Positions 40,611-50,721 are shown, counted from the first letter of the stretch. The stretch is DNA of 64,000 bases from Hydrogenophaga sp. A37 (GCF_002001205.1 NZ_MUNZ01000071.1:1-64000); one strand, 5' to 3'. Program-made: numbers and translations. The notes: a model not told the origin generated them from the letters alone.

Positions 40611-40793
40611 ATGACCACACAAAACACCGTCAAGGTCCAACTGGTGCGCAGCCCCATTGGTACCAAGCAGTCGCACCGCGACACCGTGCGTGGCCTCGGC
40701 CTTCGCAAGCTCAACAGCACCAGCGAGCTGCAGGACACGCCTGCCGTGCGCGGCATGATCAACAAGATCAGCTACCTGGTCAAGGTACTCTGA
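40611..40793 (+). CDS. rpmD: 50S ribosomal protein L30 (uL30)
   Basis: 60 residues, standard for bacterial L30, with [20 protein letters not shown] and the C-terminal [13 protein letters not shown]. The gene lies 11 bases after rpsE and 16 bases before rplO. Confidence 0.98.
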   Translation: MTTQNTVKVQLVRSPIGTKQSHRDTVRGLGLRKLNSTSELQDTPAVRGMINKISYLVKVL

Positions 40794-40809
40794 ACCGGAG
40801 TCGCAAGAC

Positions 40810-41241
40810 ATGGAACTCAATAGCATCAAGCCCCAAGAAGGCGCCAAACACGCCAAGCGTCGCGTGGGTCGGGGTATCGGCTCTGGCCTGGGCAAGACCG
40901 CCGGTCGCGGTCACAAGGGTCAGAAGTCGCGTTCGGGTGGTTACCACAAGGTGGGCTTTGAAGGCGGTCAGATGCCTTTGCAGCGTCGCCTGCCCAAGCG
41001 CGGTTTCAAATCTGCGCAGCTGCAGTTCAACGCCGAAGTGACGTTGGCCGACATCGACGCCCTGAATGTCGCGGAAGTGGACATTCTGGTGCTGAAGCAG
41101 GCAGGCCTCGTGGCCCACCTGGCCAAGCGCGTCAAGGTCATCAAGACCGGCGAGATCACGCGCGCTGTCACGCTCAAGAACATTGGTGCCACCGCTGGTG
41201 CCAAGGCCTCGATCGAAGCCGCCGGCGGCACGCTGGCCTGA
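40810..41241 (+). CDS. rplO: 50S ribosomal protein L15 (uL15)
   Basis: 143 residues with the Gly/Lys/Arg-rich extension [20 protein letters not shown] that penetrates 23S rRNA and the C-terminal globular domain ([19 protein letters not shown]). A late assembly protein. The stop lies 23 bases before the GTG of secY. Confidence 0.99.
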   Translation: MELNSIKPQEGAKHAKRRVGRGIGSGLGKTAGRGHKGQKSRSGGYHKVGFEGGQMPLQRRLPKRGFKSAQLQFNAEVTLADIDALNVAEVDILVLKQAGLVAHLAKRVKVIKTGEITRAVTLKNIGATAGAKASIEAAGGTLA

Positions 41242-41264
41242 TCGGACGCGAGCGGAAGAACGCT

Positions 41265-42572
41265 GTGGCAACTGCCTCCCCTACCCTGGCCAAGACAGGC
41301 AAGTTCGGCGACCTGCGTCGCCGGCTTGTGTTCCTGCTGCTGGCGCTGGTGGTGTACCGCATCGGTGCGCACATTCCTGTGCCTGGCATCGACCCCGCTC
41401 AGCTCGAACAATTGTTCAAGGGCCAGGCGGGCGGCATCCTGAGCTTGTTCAACATGTTCTCCGGCGGAGCGCTGTCACGGTTCACCGTGTTTGCCCTGGG
41501 GATCATGCCGTACATCTCAGCCTCAATCATCATGCAGCTCATGACCTATGTGGTCCCCACGTTTGAGCAGATGAAGAAAGAAGGCGAAGCCGGGCGTCGC
41601 AAAATCACGTCGTACACCCGGTATGGCACTTTGGGTCTTGCCATCTTTCAGGCCGCCGGCATCGCGCTCGCTTTAGAAAGCCAGGCGGGTCTGGTCATTG
41701 ATCCTGGCATGGGTTTCCGTCTGACCGCCGTGGTGAGCTTGGTGGCCGGAACGATGTTCCTGATGTGGCTGGGTGAGCAGATTACCGAGCGCGGCTTGGG
41801 CAATGGCATCTCGATCCTGATCTTCGCGGGCATCGCGGCAGGCCTTCCCAGTGCGGTTGGGGGTTTGTTGGAGCTGGTTCGTACTGGCGCCATGAACATC
41901 CTGGTGTCCATCTTCATCATTGCGCTTGTGGTCCTGGTGACCTATTTCGTCGTGTTTGTGGAGCGTGGTCAGCGCAAGATTCTGGTGAATTACGCGCGCC
42001 GTCAGGTGGGCAACAAGGTGTATGGCGGCCAGTCGTCTCACCTGCCGCTCAAGCTGAACATGGCCGGTGTAATTCCGCCGATCTTTGCTTCCAGCATCAT
42101 TTTGCTGCCGACCACGGTCGTCAGCTGGGTGAGCACTGGCGACTCCACCCGTTGGCTTCGTGACATTGCTTCTGCATTGTCGCCAGGGCAACCCATTTAT
42201 GTGGCGCTGTACGCGGCGGCCATCGTGTTTTTCTGCTTTTTCTACACCGCGCTGGTGTTCAACAGCCGAGAAACCGCTGACAACCTGAAGAAGAGTGGCG
42301 CGTTCATACCCGGGATTCGTCCAGGTGACCAGACGGCTCGCTACATCGACAAGATTCTGCTGAGATTAACGCTGGCGGGGGCGATCTACATCACTGCGGT
42401 TTGTCTGCTTCCTGAGTTTTTGATACTGAAGTACAACGTGCCGTTCTACTTTGGTGGCACGTCGCTGTTGATCATCGTGGTGGTTACCATGGACTTCATG
42501 GCCCAGGTGCAAAACTACATGATGTCGCAGCAATACGAATCATTGTTGAAGAAGGCCAGTTTTAAGAATTGA
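41265..42572 (+). CDS. secY: protein translocase subunit SecY
   Basis: Central pore of the SecYEG translocon, 435 residues with ten membrane segments. Recognisable parts are [11 protein letters not shown] in the first periplasmic loop, the plug region [19 protein letters not shown], the cytoplasmic loop with [13 protein letters not shown], and RPGDQT in the C5 loop that contacts SecA and the ribosome. Starts with GTG at 41265, GGAAG upstream. It is the usual last large gene of the spc operon. Confidence 0.98.
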   Translation: MATASPTLAKTGKFGDLRRRLVFLLLALVVYRIGAHIPVPGIDPAQLEQLFKGQAGGILSLFNMFSGGALSRFTVFALGIMPYISASIIMQLMTYVVPTFEQMKKEGEAGRRKITSYTRYGTLGLAIFQAAGIALALESQAGLVIDPGMGFRLTAVVSLVAGTMFLMWLGEQITERGLGNGISILIFAGIAAGLPSAVGGLLELVRTGAMNILVSIFIIALVVLVTYFVVFVERGQRKILVNYARRQVGNKVYGGQSSHLPLKLNMAGVIPPIFASSIILLPTTVVSWVSTGDSTRWLRDIASALSPGQPIYVALYAAAIVFFCFFYTALVFNSRETADNLKKSGAFIPGIRPGDQTARYIDKILLRLTLAGAIYITAVCLLPEFLILKYNVPFYFGGTSLLIIVVVTMDFMAQVQNYMMSQQYESLLKKASFKN

Positions 42573-42588
42573 TCCTGCTTTTGGTCAT

Positions 42589-42807
42589 ATGTCTAAAGAC
42601 GATGTGATTGAGATGCAAGGGGAGGTGATTGAAAACCTGCCCAATGCGACCTTCAGGGTCAAGCTGGAAAACGGACATGTGGTTCTGGGCCACATATCCG
42701 GCAAGATGCGGATGCATTACATCCGGATTCTGCCGGGTGACAAGGTCAAAGTGGAGCTCACGCCCTACGACCTGACCAGGGCGCGGATTGTGTTCCGCGC
42801 GAAGTGA
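42589..42807 (+). CDS. infA: translation initiation factor IF-1
   Basis: 72 residues forming a single OB (S1-like) domain: [20 protein letters not shown]...[23 protein letters not shown]. It binds the A site of the 30S subunit during initiation. Its place between secY and rpmJ is common in betaproteobacteria, unlike E. coli where infA is elsewhere. Confidence 0.98.
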   Translation: MSKDDVIEMQGEVIENLPNATFRVKLENGHVVLGHISGKMRMHYIRILPGDKVKVELTPYDLTRARIVFRAK

Positions 42808-42848
42808 CAGGTCAGCGGTTGAATGTTTTGAATATCTAGGAGAAGACT

Positions 42849-42962
42849 ATGAGAGTTTCGGCGTCGGTCAAGAAAATGTGCCGCAACTGTAAGATCATTA
42901 AGCGCAAGGGCGTCGTGCGAGTTATCTGCACGGACCCGCGCCACAAACAGCGTCAAGGCTGA
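42849..42962 (+). CDS. rpmJ: 50S ribosomal protein L36 (bL36)
   Basis: 37 residues starting [15 protein letters not shown], with the zinc ligands Cys-x2-Cys...Cys-x4-His (CRNC, CTDPRH), so it is the Cys-containing form rather than the zinc-free paralogue. It binds 23S rRNA near the peptidyl-transferase region. AGGAG lies about eight bases upstream of the ATG. Confidence 0.98.
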   Translation: MRVSASVKKMCRNCKIIKRKGVVRVICTDPRHKQRQG

Positions 42963-42985
42963 TTCGGAAGTTCAGAGGACCCAAC

Positions 42986-43351
42986 ATGGCTCGTATTGCA
43001 GGCATCAACATTCCGCCGCACAAGCACGCCGAAATCGGCTTGACGGCAATTTTTGGCATTGGCCGTACCCGCGCCCGCAAGATTTGCGAGGCCTGCGGTA
43101 TCGACTACACCAAGAAGATCAAGGATCTGAACGACGCGGAACTCGAAAAAGTCCGTGACCAGGTCGGCGTCTACACGATCGAAGGCGATCTGCGCCGTGA
43201 AACCACGATGAACATCAAGCGTTTGATGGACATCGGCTGCTACCGTGGTTTCCGTCATCGCCGTGGTCTGCCGGTTCGTGGTCAGCGCACCAAGACCAAC
43301 GCTCGCACGCGCAAGGGCCCCCGCAAGGCCGCCCAGTCGCTGAAGAAATAA
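42986..43351 (+). CDS. rpsM: 30S ribosomal protein S13 (uS13)
   Basis: 121 residues beginning [19 protein letters not shown] and ending in a basic tail ([19 protein letters not shown]) that reaches toward the P-site tRNA. Family blocks [15 protein letters not shown] and [18 protein letters not shown] are intact. First gene of the alpha-operon part. Confidence 0.99.
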   Translation: MARIAGINIPPHKHAEIGLTAIFGIGRTRARKICEACGIDYTKKIKDLNDAELEKVRDQVGVYTIEGDLRRETTMNIKRLMDIGCYRGFRHRRGLPVRGQRTKTNARTRKGPRKAAQSLKK

Positions 43352-43369
43352 CCGGATTGAAGGACCCTT

Positions 43370-43774
43370 ATGGCCAAGTCTCCCTCCAGCGCCGCATCTG
43401 CTCGCGTTCGCAAAAAGGTTCGCAAGAACGTTGCTGACGGCATCGCGCACGTGCACGCATCGTTCAACAACACGATCATCACCATCACCGACCGCCAAGG
43501 CAACGCTTTGTCCTGGGCATCGTCGGGTGGGCAGGGGTTCAAGGGCTCACGCAAATCCACCCCGTTCGCTGCCCAGGTGGCATCGGAAGTGGCAGGTCGC
43601 GCCGCCATTGAACAAGGCATCAAAAACCTGGACGTTGAGATCAAGGGCCCAGGTCCGGGGCGCGAATCCTCGGTGCGCGCTCTCGGCGCGTTGGGTATCC
43701 GCATCAACTCCATTGCTGATGTAACCCCCGTGCCCCACAACGGTTGCCGCCCTCAGAAGCGTCGCCGCATCTGA
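43370..43774 (+). CDS. rpsK: 30S ribosomal protein S11 (uS11)
   Basis: 134 residues, with [19 protein letters not shown], the conserved [20 protein letters not shown] and the C-terminal [15 protein letters not shown]. Located on the platform near the Shine-Dalgarno/anti-Shine-Dalgarno helix. A hairpin terminator follows before rpsD. Confidence 0.99.
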   Translation: MAKSPSSAASARVRKKVRKNVADGIAHVHASFNNTIITITDRQGNALSWASSGGQGFKGSRKSTPFAAQVASEVAGRAAIEQGIKNLDVEIKGPGPGRESSVRALGALGIRINSIADVTPVPHNGCRPQKRRRI

Positions 43775-43781
43775 CCCACCG

Positions 43782-43811
43782 TTTACGGTGGTGCCGCTCG
43801 CGCGGTACAAT
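43782..43811 (+). promoter_or_regulatory. possible internal promoter before rpsD
   Basis: TTTACG (43782-43787), an 18-base spacer and TACAAT (43806-43811) give a fair sigma-70 match in the rpsK-rpsD gap. The predicted start lies only about ten bases before the terminator hairpin at 43829, so a transcript would meet the hairpin at once. Confidence 0.4.
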
Positions 43812-43828
43812 CAAAAGCTTTTTTGAGC

Positions 43829-43859
43829 GCCACCGCAGTCACCTGCGGTGGCATTTTTT
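43829..43859 (+). terminator. intrinsic terminator or attenuator inside the alpha operon, upstream of rpsD
   Basis: Ten-base GC-rich stem GCCACCGCAG/CTGCGGTGGC (43829-43838 with 43843-43852), tetraloop TCAC, then ATTTTTTG. This is a textbook terminator between co-directional ribosomal genes. Just downstream CCACCGC (43867-43873) repeats the left-arm sequence and could pair with the right arm, giving an alternative structure that would prevent termination. Confidence 0.8.
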
Positions 43860-43936
43860 GCTAAGCCCACCGCCATCCTTTGCGAAGGAAGGCTCCCGCG
43901 ACATCTTGGTTGCGGCAGAAACCATAGGACATCAAC

Positions 43937-44560
43937 GTGGCACGTTACCTCGGCCCCAAGGCCAAACTTTCCCGCCGTGAAGGCTCCGACCTGTTGCTCA
44001 AGAGCGCCCGCCGCTCCATCAGCGACAAGGCCAAGTTCGACTCCAAGCCAGGCCAGCATGGCCGTACCTCGGGTCAGCGTACCTCCGATTTCGGTCTGCA
44101 GCTGCGCGAAAAGCAGAAAGTCAAACGCACCTACGGCGTGCTGGAACGCCAGTTCCGCCGCTACTTCGCTGAAGCTGATCGCCGCCGTGGCAACACCGGT
44201 GCCAACCTGCTGTTCCTGCTGGAAGCGCGTCTGGACAATGTGGTGTTCCGCATGGGCTTTGCCTCGACCCGCGCTGAAGCGCGTCAGATCGTGTCGCACA
44301 AGGCGATCACGGTCAACGGCAAGTCCGTGAACATCCCCTCCTACTCGGTGAAGGCCGGCGACGTGATCGCGGTGCGCGAGAAGTCCAAGAAGCAGGCGCG
44401 TGTGATCGAGGCCCTGGAACTGGCCAAGCAAATTGGTTTCCCTGCGTGGGTGGATGTTGCCTCTGACAAGGCCGAAGGCGTGTTCAAGAAGTCACCCGAC
44501 CGCGATGAGTTTGGTGCCGACATCAATGAATCGCTGATCGTCGAACTGTATTCGCGTTAA
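43937..44560 (+). CDS. rpsD: 30S ribosomal protein S4 (uS4)
   Basis: 207 residues from a GTG start at 43937 (AGGA upstream). It contains [31 protein letters not shown], and the S4 RNA-binding domain ([30 protein letters not shown]). A primary 16S rRNA binder and, in E. coli, the translational repressor of the alpha operon. The hairpin system just upstream may be connected with its control. Confidence 0.98.
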   Translation: MARYLGPKAKLSRREGSDLLLKSARRSISDKAKFDSKPGQHGRTSGQRTSDFGLQLREKQKVKRTYGVLERQFRRYFAEADRRRGNTGANLLFLLEARLDNVVFRMGFASTRAEARQIVSHKAITVNGKSVNIPSYSVKAGDVIAVREKSKKQARVIEALELAKQIGFPAWVDVASDKAEGVFKKSPDRDEFGADINESLIVELYSR

Positions 44561-44653
44561 TTTCGTTCCCGGTCTCCGCCTGTGGGTGGTGGCCGGGCCA
44601 TGCTCCGTCTGCCTTATCGGTGTAACGAGCCGAGGGTACTGAAGGAAGTCTGA

Positions 44654-45640
44654 ATGTTGAACAATCTGCTCAAGCCCAAAACCATCAACGTCGAGCAACT
44701 CTCGACCAACCGCGCCAAGGTGACCCTGGAGCCTTTCGAGCGTGGCTATGGTCATACACTGGGCAACGCGCTTCGCCGCGTGCTGCTGTCTTCGATGGCC
44801 GGCCATGCGCCGACCGAGGTCACCATCGCTGGTGTGGTGCACGAGTACTCTTCCATTGACGGCGTCCAAGAGGACGTGGTCAACATGCTCCTGAACCTCA
44901 AGGGTGTGGTCTTCAAGTTGCACAACCGCGACGAAGTCACTCTGAGCCTTCGCAAAGATGGCGAAGGGCTGGTCACTGCCGCCGACATCCAGACCCCACA
45001 CGACGTGGAAATTGTCAATCCGGGTCACGTGATTGCCACGCTGTCGGCCGGCGCCAAGCTGGACATGCAGATCAAGGTGGAAAAAGGCCGCGGCTACGTG
45101 CCCGGTAGCCTGCGTCGCAACGACGACCAGTCGCGTTCGCTGGGTCGCATCGTGCTCGACGCATCGTTTTCGCCGATCAAGCGCGTAAGCTACACCGTCG
45201 AAAGCGCTCGCGTTGAGCAGCGCACCGATCTGGACAAGCTCGTGCTGGAGATCGAGACCAACGGTTCCATCGGTCCTGAAGAAGCCGTGCGTGCATCGGC
45301 CAAGATTCTGGTGGAGCAACTCGCTGTGTTTGCGCAGCTCGAAGGTGTGGAACTCTCCGCTTTCGACGCACCGGCGCAGCGCAGTTCGCAGCAGTTTGAC
45401 CCGATCCTGCTGCGTCCGGTGGACGAGCTGGAACTCACGGTTCGTTCGGCCAACTGCCTCAAGGCCGAGAACATCTATTACATCGGTGACCTGATTCAGC
45501 GCACCGAGAACGAGCTGCTCAAGACCCCCAACCTGGGTCGCAAGTCGCTCAACGAGATCAAGGAAGTGCTCGCCTCTCGCGGGCTCACCTTGGGTATGAA
45601 GCTCGAAAACTGGCCGCCGGCTGGTCTCGACAAACACTGA
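44654..45640 (+). CDS. rpoA: RNA polymerase alpha subunit
   Basis: 328 residues. N-terminal dimerisation domain ([26 protein letters not shown], about residues 27-52) and C-terminal domain ([32 protein letters not shown]...[23 protein letters not shown]), which binds UP elements and activators such as the LysR and FNR-type regulators in this window. Ribosome site GAAGGAAG. Usual position between rpsD and rplQ. Confidence 0.99.
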   Translation: MLNNLLKPKTINVEQLSTNRAKVTLEPFERGYGHTLGNALRRVLLSSMAGHAPTEVTIAGVVHEYSSIDGVQEDVVNMLLNLKGVVFKLHNRDEVTLSLRKDGEGLVTAADIQTPHDVEIVNPGHVIATLSAGAKLDMQIKVEKGRGYVPGSLRRNDDQSRSLGRIVLDASFSPIKRVSYTVESARVEQRTDLDKLVLEIETNGSIGPEEAVRASAKILVEQLAVFAQLEGVELSAFDAPAQRSSQQFDPILLRPVDELELTVRSANCLKAENIYYIGDLIQRTENELLKTPNLGRKSLNEIKEVLASRGLTLGMKLENWPPAGLDKH

Positions 45641-45714
45641 TCCCGTCGGTCAACGTCGGACGAACTCCCAGTACCTGATCCGGCTGGGGGCAAAACACTG
45701 AAAAGGAAATCACC

Positions 45715-46110
45715 ATGCGTCACGGACACGGACTTCGCAAACTCAACCGCACCAGCGAGCACCGCCTCGCCATGCTGCGCAACATGATGAACTCGCTGCT
45801 CACGCACGAAGTCATCAAGACCACGGTGCCCAAGGCCAAAGAGCTGCGTCGCGTGGTCGAACCCATGATCACCCTGGCCAAAGTGGCCACCGTGGCCAAC
45901 CGCCGCCTGGCATTTGACCGCCTGCGTGACCGCGATGTGGTTGTGAAGCTGTTCAACGAACTGGGCCCCCGCTTTGCAGCGCGTCCCGGTGGTTACACCC
46001 GCATCCTAAAGATGGGCTTCCGCGTGGGCGACAACGCTCCGATGGCGCTCGTTGAACTGGTGGATCGCGCAGAAGAGGCTGCCCCGGCGGCAGACGACGC
46101 GAAAGCGTGA
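45715..46110 (+). CDS. rplQ: 50S ribosomal protein L17 (bL17)
   Basis: 131 residues beginning [23 protein letters not shown], with [26 protein letters not shown] and an acidic Ala-rich tail. Last protein gene of the alpha operon; the initiator tRNA gene begins 18 bases after its stop. Confidence 0.99.
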   Translation: MRHGHGLRKLNRTSEHRLAMLRNMMNSLLTHEVIKTTVPKAKELRRVVEPMITLAKVATVANRRLAFDRLRDRDVVVKLFNELGPRFAARPGGYTRILKMGFRVGDNAPMALVELVDRAEEAAPAADDAKA

Positions 46111-46127
46111 TAGAATACAAGGCTTGA

Positions 46128-46204
<77 letters not shown>

Positions 46205-46230
46205 ATCTGGAACTGACCAGAGTTCCTCAA

Positions 46231-46260
46231 CAAAGCCCGCTTTCAGTGGGCTTTGTTGTT
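46231..46260 (+). terminator. terminator after tRNA-fMet (end of the ribosomal cluster)
   Basis: Ten-base stem CAAAGCCCGC/GTGGGCTTTG (46231-46240 with 46246-46255, one G-T pair) followed by TTGTTTC. It ends the long plus-strand ribosomal run and faces the minus-strand aromatic operon. Confidence 0.8.
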
Positions 46261-46321
46261 TCTGCATGGTGGTCGATGGAGCCCGTGGTGTGCCTCGTGT
46301 TGCTCCCTATGGATCGGTGCA

Positions 46322-46714
46322 TCAATCCGGCAGCACCGCTGTCACTTCGATCTCCACCTTGGCTCGCGCTTCCACCAGGCGACTGACTTCCACGCAGGTC
46401 ATGGCCGGAAAGTGTTTGCCCATCACGTCTCGGTAAGCCGATCCCAGCTCGCGCAATCGGGTGTTGTACTCGTCGCGGTCGGTGATGTACCAGGTCATGC
46501 GCACCATGTGTTCGGGACTGGCACCGGCGCACGCCAGCACGGCGTGGATGTTCTGCAGGGCCTGCTTGGTCTGGTGGATGAAGTCGTCGCTCTCGAATTG
46601 TTGGTCACCGTTCCAGCCGATCTGGCCACCGACGAAAACCATCGTTCCGCGCGCGGCAATGCCGTTGGCGTAGCCCTTGGGAGTGGCCCAGCCGGGCGGG
46701 TGCAGGTGTTTCAT
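46322..46714 (-). CDS. Rid family (YjgF/YER057c/UK114) protein lacking the catalytic arginine
   Basis: Protein of 130 residues with the Rid fold (FVGGQIGWNGDQQF, QTKQALQNIHAVLACAGAS, TWYITDRDEY, CVEVSRLVEARAKVEIEVTAVL). In RidA the catalytic Arg105 lies in a PARS-type block; here the aligned residue is Met105 (HFPAMTCVEV), so classical imine/enamine deaminase activity is doubtful and the protein belongs to an Arg-lacking Rid group. Last gene of the aryl-CoA operon, 14 bases after the ligase stop; start at 46714. The pathway passes through an amino-enone CoA ester, so a binding or helper role toward such an intermediate is conceivable. Confidence 0.85.
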   Translation of the reverse strand: MKHLHPPGWATPKGYANGIAARGTMVFVGGQIGWNGDQQFESDDFIHQTKQALQNIHAVLACAGASPEHMVRMTWYITDRDEYNTRLRELGSAYRDVMGKHFPAMTCVEVSRLVEARAKVEIEVTAVLPD

Positions 46715-46728
46715 GGGTTCTTCTTTGC

Positions 46729-48465
46729 TCAGGTTCGGGCTTCGGTTGCCATCTTGCGCAGCGCAAAGCGCTGGAGCTTGCCGGTCTCGGTGCGCGGGAG
46801 TTGGGGCACGAACACCACGTCGCGCGGGTACTTGTACGGTGCCAGTGTTTGCTTCACATGGTCCTGCAGGATCTTCACTTGCGTGCTGTCCCCGGTCTCG
46901 CCGGGCTTGAGCACCACGTAGGCCACGATCACCATGCCACGTTCTTCGTCCGGTCGCCCTACAACGCCGCATTCGGCGACCGAAGGATGCTGGAGCAATG
47001 CGGCCTCCACCTCCGGGCCGGCGACGTTGTAGCCGGCGGTGATGATCATGTCGTCGGTGCGTGCCTGGTAGACGAAGTAGCCGTTGTCGTCCTGGCTGAA
47101 GGCGTCTCCGGGGAAGTTCCAGCCGCCTTGCACATAGTTGGACTGGCGCGGATCGTCCAGGTACTTGCAGCCGGTCGGGCCTTTCACGGCGAGGCGGCCA
47201 ACTTCACCGCGTGGCAGTTCTTCGCCTTGCTCGTTGACGATCTTCGCTTCGTAGCCTGGCACCACAAGGCCGATGGCGCCACGCTTCACATCGGCTGGCG
47301 CGGCCGAGATGAAAATGTGAAACATTTCGGTGGCGCCGATGCCGTCCAGCATTTCCAGGCCGCTGGCTTCCTTCCAGAGCTGGCGCGTGGCGTCAGGCAG
47401 GCCTTCACCCGCGCTCACGCTGATGCGCAGCCGTCCGATGCCGTGTTGCCTGGCAAACGCCGCCATCTGGCGGTAGAAGGTGGGCGCTGTGTAGCAAATG
47501 GTGGCGCCCACCTGGCCGATGAGCTTGACCATGGCCTCTGGTGTGTACGGAATGCTCGGGAAGTAGACCGAGGCGCCGACCCACATGGGAAAGACCAGCA
47601 GGCCGCCGAGGCCAAAGGTGAAGGCCAGCGGTGGCGAGCCCATGACGATGTCGTCGGGGGTGGCGCGCAGCACGTGGCGCGGCCAGGTCTCGCAGGCCGC
47701 GAGCACGTCGCGGTGCGTATGAACCGCCGCCTTCGGGCTGCCGGTGGTGCCGGACGTGAAAACCAGCAGCGCGATGTCGTCGGCGCTGGTGGGGCAGGGC
47801 GTGGCGCTGTCGCTCTGTTGGCGGGCCAGGGCTTCGAGCGAAAGACTTTGAGCCCCCAACCCTGGCGAAGCCAGGCCCCCCAAGGGGGTGCCATCGTCCT
47901 TGGCGCGGCCCAGCGGACGCTGGGGCAGCACCACGGCCGTGTCGCTGGTGTTGAATAGGCGCAGCGGCATGCTCGCCGCTTCCGGGCTCAGCGCCAGGGC
48001 GGCTTTGAGCTCGTCCTGCAGCTTCACGTCGCACAGTGCGGCTGAAGGCTCGGACTTGTCAATGATCGCCTTGAGTTCGGTCGCGCGCAGCAGCGGCATG
48101 GTGGCCACGGCGATCAACCCGCTCTGTACCACGGCCAGCCAGGCCAGCGCCATCGCCACCGAGTTGCCTCCGCGCAGCAGCACCCGGTTGCCGGGCTGCA
48201 GCCCCAACTGCTCCAGCACATGTGCCATGCGGTTCACCTCGGCGCGGGCCTGTGCGTAGCTCAGCGTGCGCTCGTCGCTGCGCAAGAACGGCCGGTCAGC
48301 GTGGCCGCTGGCCGAGGCGCGATCAAACAGCGCCTGCACTAGGTTGAGCTGCGCGGGCAGCTGTTGCAGTTCCGGCAGGTCGTAGCGCAGCTCAGGCCAC
48401 TGCTCGCGCGGCGGCAAACGATCATGGACGAAGCGGTCGGTTTGGGCGGAAGGATGTGGGGCCAT
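46729..48465 (-). CDS. 2-aminobenzoate/benzoate-type aryl-CoA ligase
   Basis: Adenylate-forming enzyme of 578 residues. The P-loop VFTSGTTGSPKAAVHTHRD, the A5 block LDGIGATEMFHIFISA, the hinge ARTDDMIITAGYNVAGPEVE and the C-terminal Lys block PRTETGKLQRFALR are intact. The sequence pattern is of the benzoate/2-aminobenzoate-CoA ligase group, which activates an aromatic acid with ATP and CoA. A stretch of about 20 residues (LGRAKDDGTPLGGLASPG...) before the P-loop is read from a palindromic repeat. Its operon partner, a fused monooxygenase-reductase, points to anthranilate as substrate. ATG at 48465. Confidence 0.85.
   Translation of the reverse strand: MAPHPSAQTDRFVHDRLPPREQWPELRYDLPELQQLPAQLNLVQALFDRASASGHADRPFLRSDERTLSYAQARAEVNRMAHVLEQLGLQPGNRVLLRGGNSVAMALAWLAVVQSGLIAVATMPLLRATELKAIIDKSEPSAALCDVKLQDELKAALALSPEAASMPLRLFNTSDTAVVLPQRPLGRAKDDGTPLGGLASPGLGAQSLSLEALARQQSDSATPCPTSADDIALLVFTSGTTGSPKAAVHTHRDVLAACETWPRHVLRATPDDIVMGSPPLAFTFGLGGLLVFPMWVGASVYFPSIPYTPEAMVKLIGQVGATICYTAPTFYRQMAAFARQHGIGRLRISVSAGEGLPDATRQLWKEASGLEMLDGIGATEMFHIFISAAPADVKRGAIGLVVPGYEAKIVNEQGEELPRGEVGRLAVKGPTGCKYLDDPRQSNYVQGGWNFPGDAFSQDDNGYFVYQARTDDMIITAGYNVAGPEVEAALLQHPSVAECGVVGRPDEERGMVIVAYVVLKPGETGDSTQVKILQDHVKQTLAPYKYPRDVVFVPQLPRTETGKLQRFALRKMATEART
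47851..47911. repeat. palindromic repeat read in frame inside the aryl-CoA ligase gene
   Basis: Contains CCTGGCGAAGCCAGG and CCCCCCAAGGGGG hairpins of the type otherwise found after stop codons in this window (56720-56785, 57737-57804). It encodes about 20 residues of a loop ahead of the ligase P-loop without breaking the frame. Confidence 0.6.
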
Positions 48466-48478
48466 GGCGGTCTCCGTG

Positions 48479-49684
48479 TCAGGCCTTCAAGGCGTGTTTG
48501 CCCAGGATGAGCAACTGCACCTCGCTCGCGCCTTCGTAGATGCGCAGCGAGCGGATGTCGCGGTACAGGTGTTCGATGGTCTGGCCCACCTGCACACCAC
48601 GGCCGCCAAACATCTGCAGCGCCATGTCGATGACCTTCTGCGCGTTCTCGGTGGCGGTGAGCTTGGCGCTGGCTGCCGCGGCGGTGTAGGCCGGTGTGCC
48701 GGCGCCGCTGGTGCTGCTGCTGTCGCGCATCCAGGCGGCGCGGTAGGTGAGCAGTGCGGCTGCGTCGATCAACGCGCACATCTCGCCCAGCTTCGCCTGC
48801 GTGAGCTGGAAGTCGGCCAGGGTCTGGCCGAACATCTTGCGCGTCTTGGCGTGGGCCACGGCCTCGCTGAAGGCGCGGCGCGCCATGCCCAGCGCGGCGG
48901 CGGCCACCGAGGCGCGGAAGATGTCCAGCGTCTGCATGGCGAGCTTGAAGCCGCCGTTGACGCTGCCCACCAGGGCGTCGCTGCTGACGTGGCAGTCCGT
49001 GAACGTGAGCGTGGCGAGCGGGTGCGGGGCCATCACCTGGATGTGCTCGCTGGCGTCCAGACCGGGTGCATCGGCGTCGGCGATGAAGGCGCTGATGCCG
49101 CGCGCACCAGCGTCTGGATCGGTCTTGGCGAACACCAGGTAGAAGTCCGCCATGCCGCCGTTGCTGATCCAGGTCTTCTGGCCATGGAGTTGCCAGCCGG
49201 TGGGTGTCTGCGTGGCGCGCAACGCCATCGCGGCCACGTCGGAACCTGCGTCGGGTTCGCTCAGCGCAAAGGCGGCGATCTTCTCGCCGCTGGCCACGGC
49301 GGGCAGATAGCGTGCTTGTTGTGCGGGCGTGCCCGCAAGCGTGATGGCGCCGCTGCCCAGTCCCTGCATGGCGAACGCGAAGTCGGCCAGCGGGGAGTGG
49401 TAGGCCAGGGTCTCGCGCAGGATCACCAGCGCGCGCGAGTCCAGCGCGGGCAGGGCGCCGCCGTGGGCCTCGGGCACGCAGTAGCGCAGCCAGCCGGCCG
49501 CGCCCAGGCGTTGTACCCACTCTTTGCAGGCGGCGCGGTCGTCGGATTCGTCCACGCGTTGTTCGCGCGCCCAGGCCCCGAGGCCGTTGGCCAGCGCGCG
49601 GTGGGCGTCGTCGAAGAAGGGCAATTCGAGGTGCGCGGTCGGCGCCAGCGCGCCGTGCGGGTGGGGGTGTTCAAAGGCGACCAT
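48479..49684 (-). CDS. acyl-CoA dehydrogenase of the aryl-CoA operon
   Basis: FAD-dependent acyl-CoA dehydrogenase of 401 residues. Present are the FAD/substrate block [34 protein letters not shown], the region [25 protein letters not shown] and the C-terminal [33 protein letters not shown]. This last block carries the Glu-Gly-Ala/Thr motif near the usual catalytic position. Likely role: desaturation in the beta-oxidation-like phase after ring reduction. 13 bases before the ligase start. Confidence 0.88.
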   Translation of the reverse strand: MVAFEHPHPHGALAPTAHLELPFFDDAHRALANGLGAWAREQRVDESDDRAACKEWVQRLGAAGWLRYCVPEAHGGALPALDSRALVILRETLAYHSPLADFAFAMQGLGSGAITLAGTPAQQARYLPAVASGEKIAAFALSEPDAGSDVAAMALRATQTPTGWQLHGQKTWISNGGMADFYLVFAKTDPDAGARGISAFIADADAPGLDASEHIQVMAPHPLATLTFTDCHVSSDALVGSVNGGFKLAMQTLDIFRASVAAAALGMARRAFSEAVAHAKTRKMFGQTLADFQLTQAKLGEMCALIDAAALLTYRAAWMRDSSSTSGAGTPAYTAAAASAKLTATENAQKVIDMALQMFGGRGVQVGQTIEHLYRDIRSLRIYEGASEVQLLILGKHALKA

Positions 49685-49746
49685 GGACGTCTTCCCTGAT
49701 GCGGTGTGTCACCCGCAGCGATTGAAGTGAGGCTTGGCTGGCGGGC

Positions 49747-49826
49747 CCCTCACCCCCGCCCTCTCCCCGGAGGGGCGAGGGAGTGAAGCCCCCTCGCCCG
49801 CTGGCGGGAGAGGGTTGGGGTGAGGG
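49747..49826. repeat. 80-bp palindromic intergenic repeat
   Basis: Outer arms CCCTCACCCCC and GGGGTGAGGG, then CCCTCTCC and GGAGAGGG, enclose further GAGGGG/CCCCTC complementarity. It fills most of the 176-bp gap between the acyl-CoA dehydrogenase and enoyl-CoA hydratase genes, which otherwise holds nothing. This is a widespread type of extragenic palindrome and is distinct from the 3'-end family described elsewhere. Confidence 0.75.
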
Positions 49827-49860
49827 TGTTTGCGTGCGGTGGCGCGGGCAAGGTGTCATC

Positions 49861-50715
49861 TCAATCCCCCTCAAAGGCTGGGCGCTGCTTGGCCGCAAAC
49901 GCCTCGTACGCGCGCCGGAAATCCTGCGTCTGCATGCAGATGGCCTGGGCCTGGGCCTCAGCTTCGATCGCCTGGTCCAGCGTCATGGCCCACTCCTGGT
50001 GCAGCATGGTCTTGGTCATGCCGTGTGCAAAGGTGGGCCCTTGTGCGAGCTGGGTCGCGAGCTTGTGCGCGGCGGGCAGCAAGGCATCGCTCTCGTGCAG
50101 TGCGTTGAAGAAGCCCCAGGCCTGGCCTTCGGTGGCCGACATGGCGCGGCCGGTGAACAGCAGTTCGCTCGCGCGGCCCTGACCAATCATGCGCGGCAGC
50201 AGGGCGCAGGCACCCATGTCGGCGCCGGCCAGGCCGACGCGGGTGAACAGGAAGGCGACCGTGGCGCCGGGCGTGCCCAGGCGCAGGTCCGAGGCCAACG
50301 CCATCATCGCGCCGGCCCCCGCGCAAACGCCGTCGAGCGCGGCCACGATGGGCTGCGGGCAGGCGCGCATGGCGCTCACCAGTGCGCCGGTCATGCGGGT
50401 GAAGGCCAGCAGCTCGGGCATGCTCATCTTCGTGAGCGGGCCGATGATTTCGTGCACGTCGCCGCCCGAGCAGAAGTTGCCGCCCGCGCCGGTGAGCACC
50501 ACGGCCTTGATGTCGGTGGCGCGCTGCAGGGCCAGGAACCAGTCGCGCAGCTCGGCGTAGGAATCAAACGTCAGCGGGTTCTTGCGTTCGGGGCGGTTGA
50601 GCGTGAGCGTGGCCACGCCGTCGGCGACGCTGAGGGCGAAGTGCTTGGGCGTGGCGCCGGCCATCGCGCTGTACTGCGCGCGCATGGGGTTGTGATCGGG
50701 GATGGGGTGTTTCAT
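49861..50715 (-). CDS. enoyl-CoA hydratase/isomerase family protein
   Basis: Crotonase-fold protein of 284 residues with the oxyanion-hole block [19 protein letters not shown] and the second block [25 protein letters not shown], followed by [22 protein letters not shown]. The acidic residue after Gly-Leu-Ala-Gly suggests hydratase or hydrolase chemistry on the ring-derived CoA ester. It lies between the marR gene (six bases upstream) and the acyl-CoA dehydrogenase. ATG at 50715. Confidence 0.88.
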   Translation of the reverse strand: MKHPIPDHNPMRAQYSAMAGATPKHFALSVADGVATLTLNRPERKNPLTFDSYAELRDWFLALQRATDIKAVVLTGAGGNFCSGGDVHEIIGPLTKMSMPELLAFTRMTGALVSAMRACPQPIVAALDGVCAGAGAMMALASDLRLGTPGATVAFLFTRVGLAGADMGACALLPRMIGQGRASELLFTGRAMSATEGQAWGFFNALHESDALLPAAHKLATQLAQGPTFAHGMTKTMLHQEWAMTLDQAIEAEAQAQAICMQTQDFRRAYEAFAAKQRPAFEGD

Positions 50716-50721
50716 TCGGGC

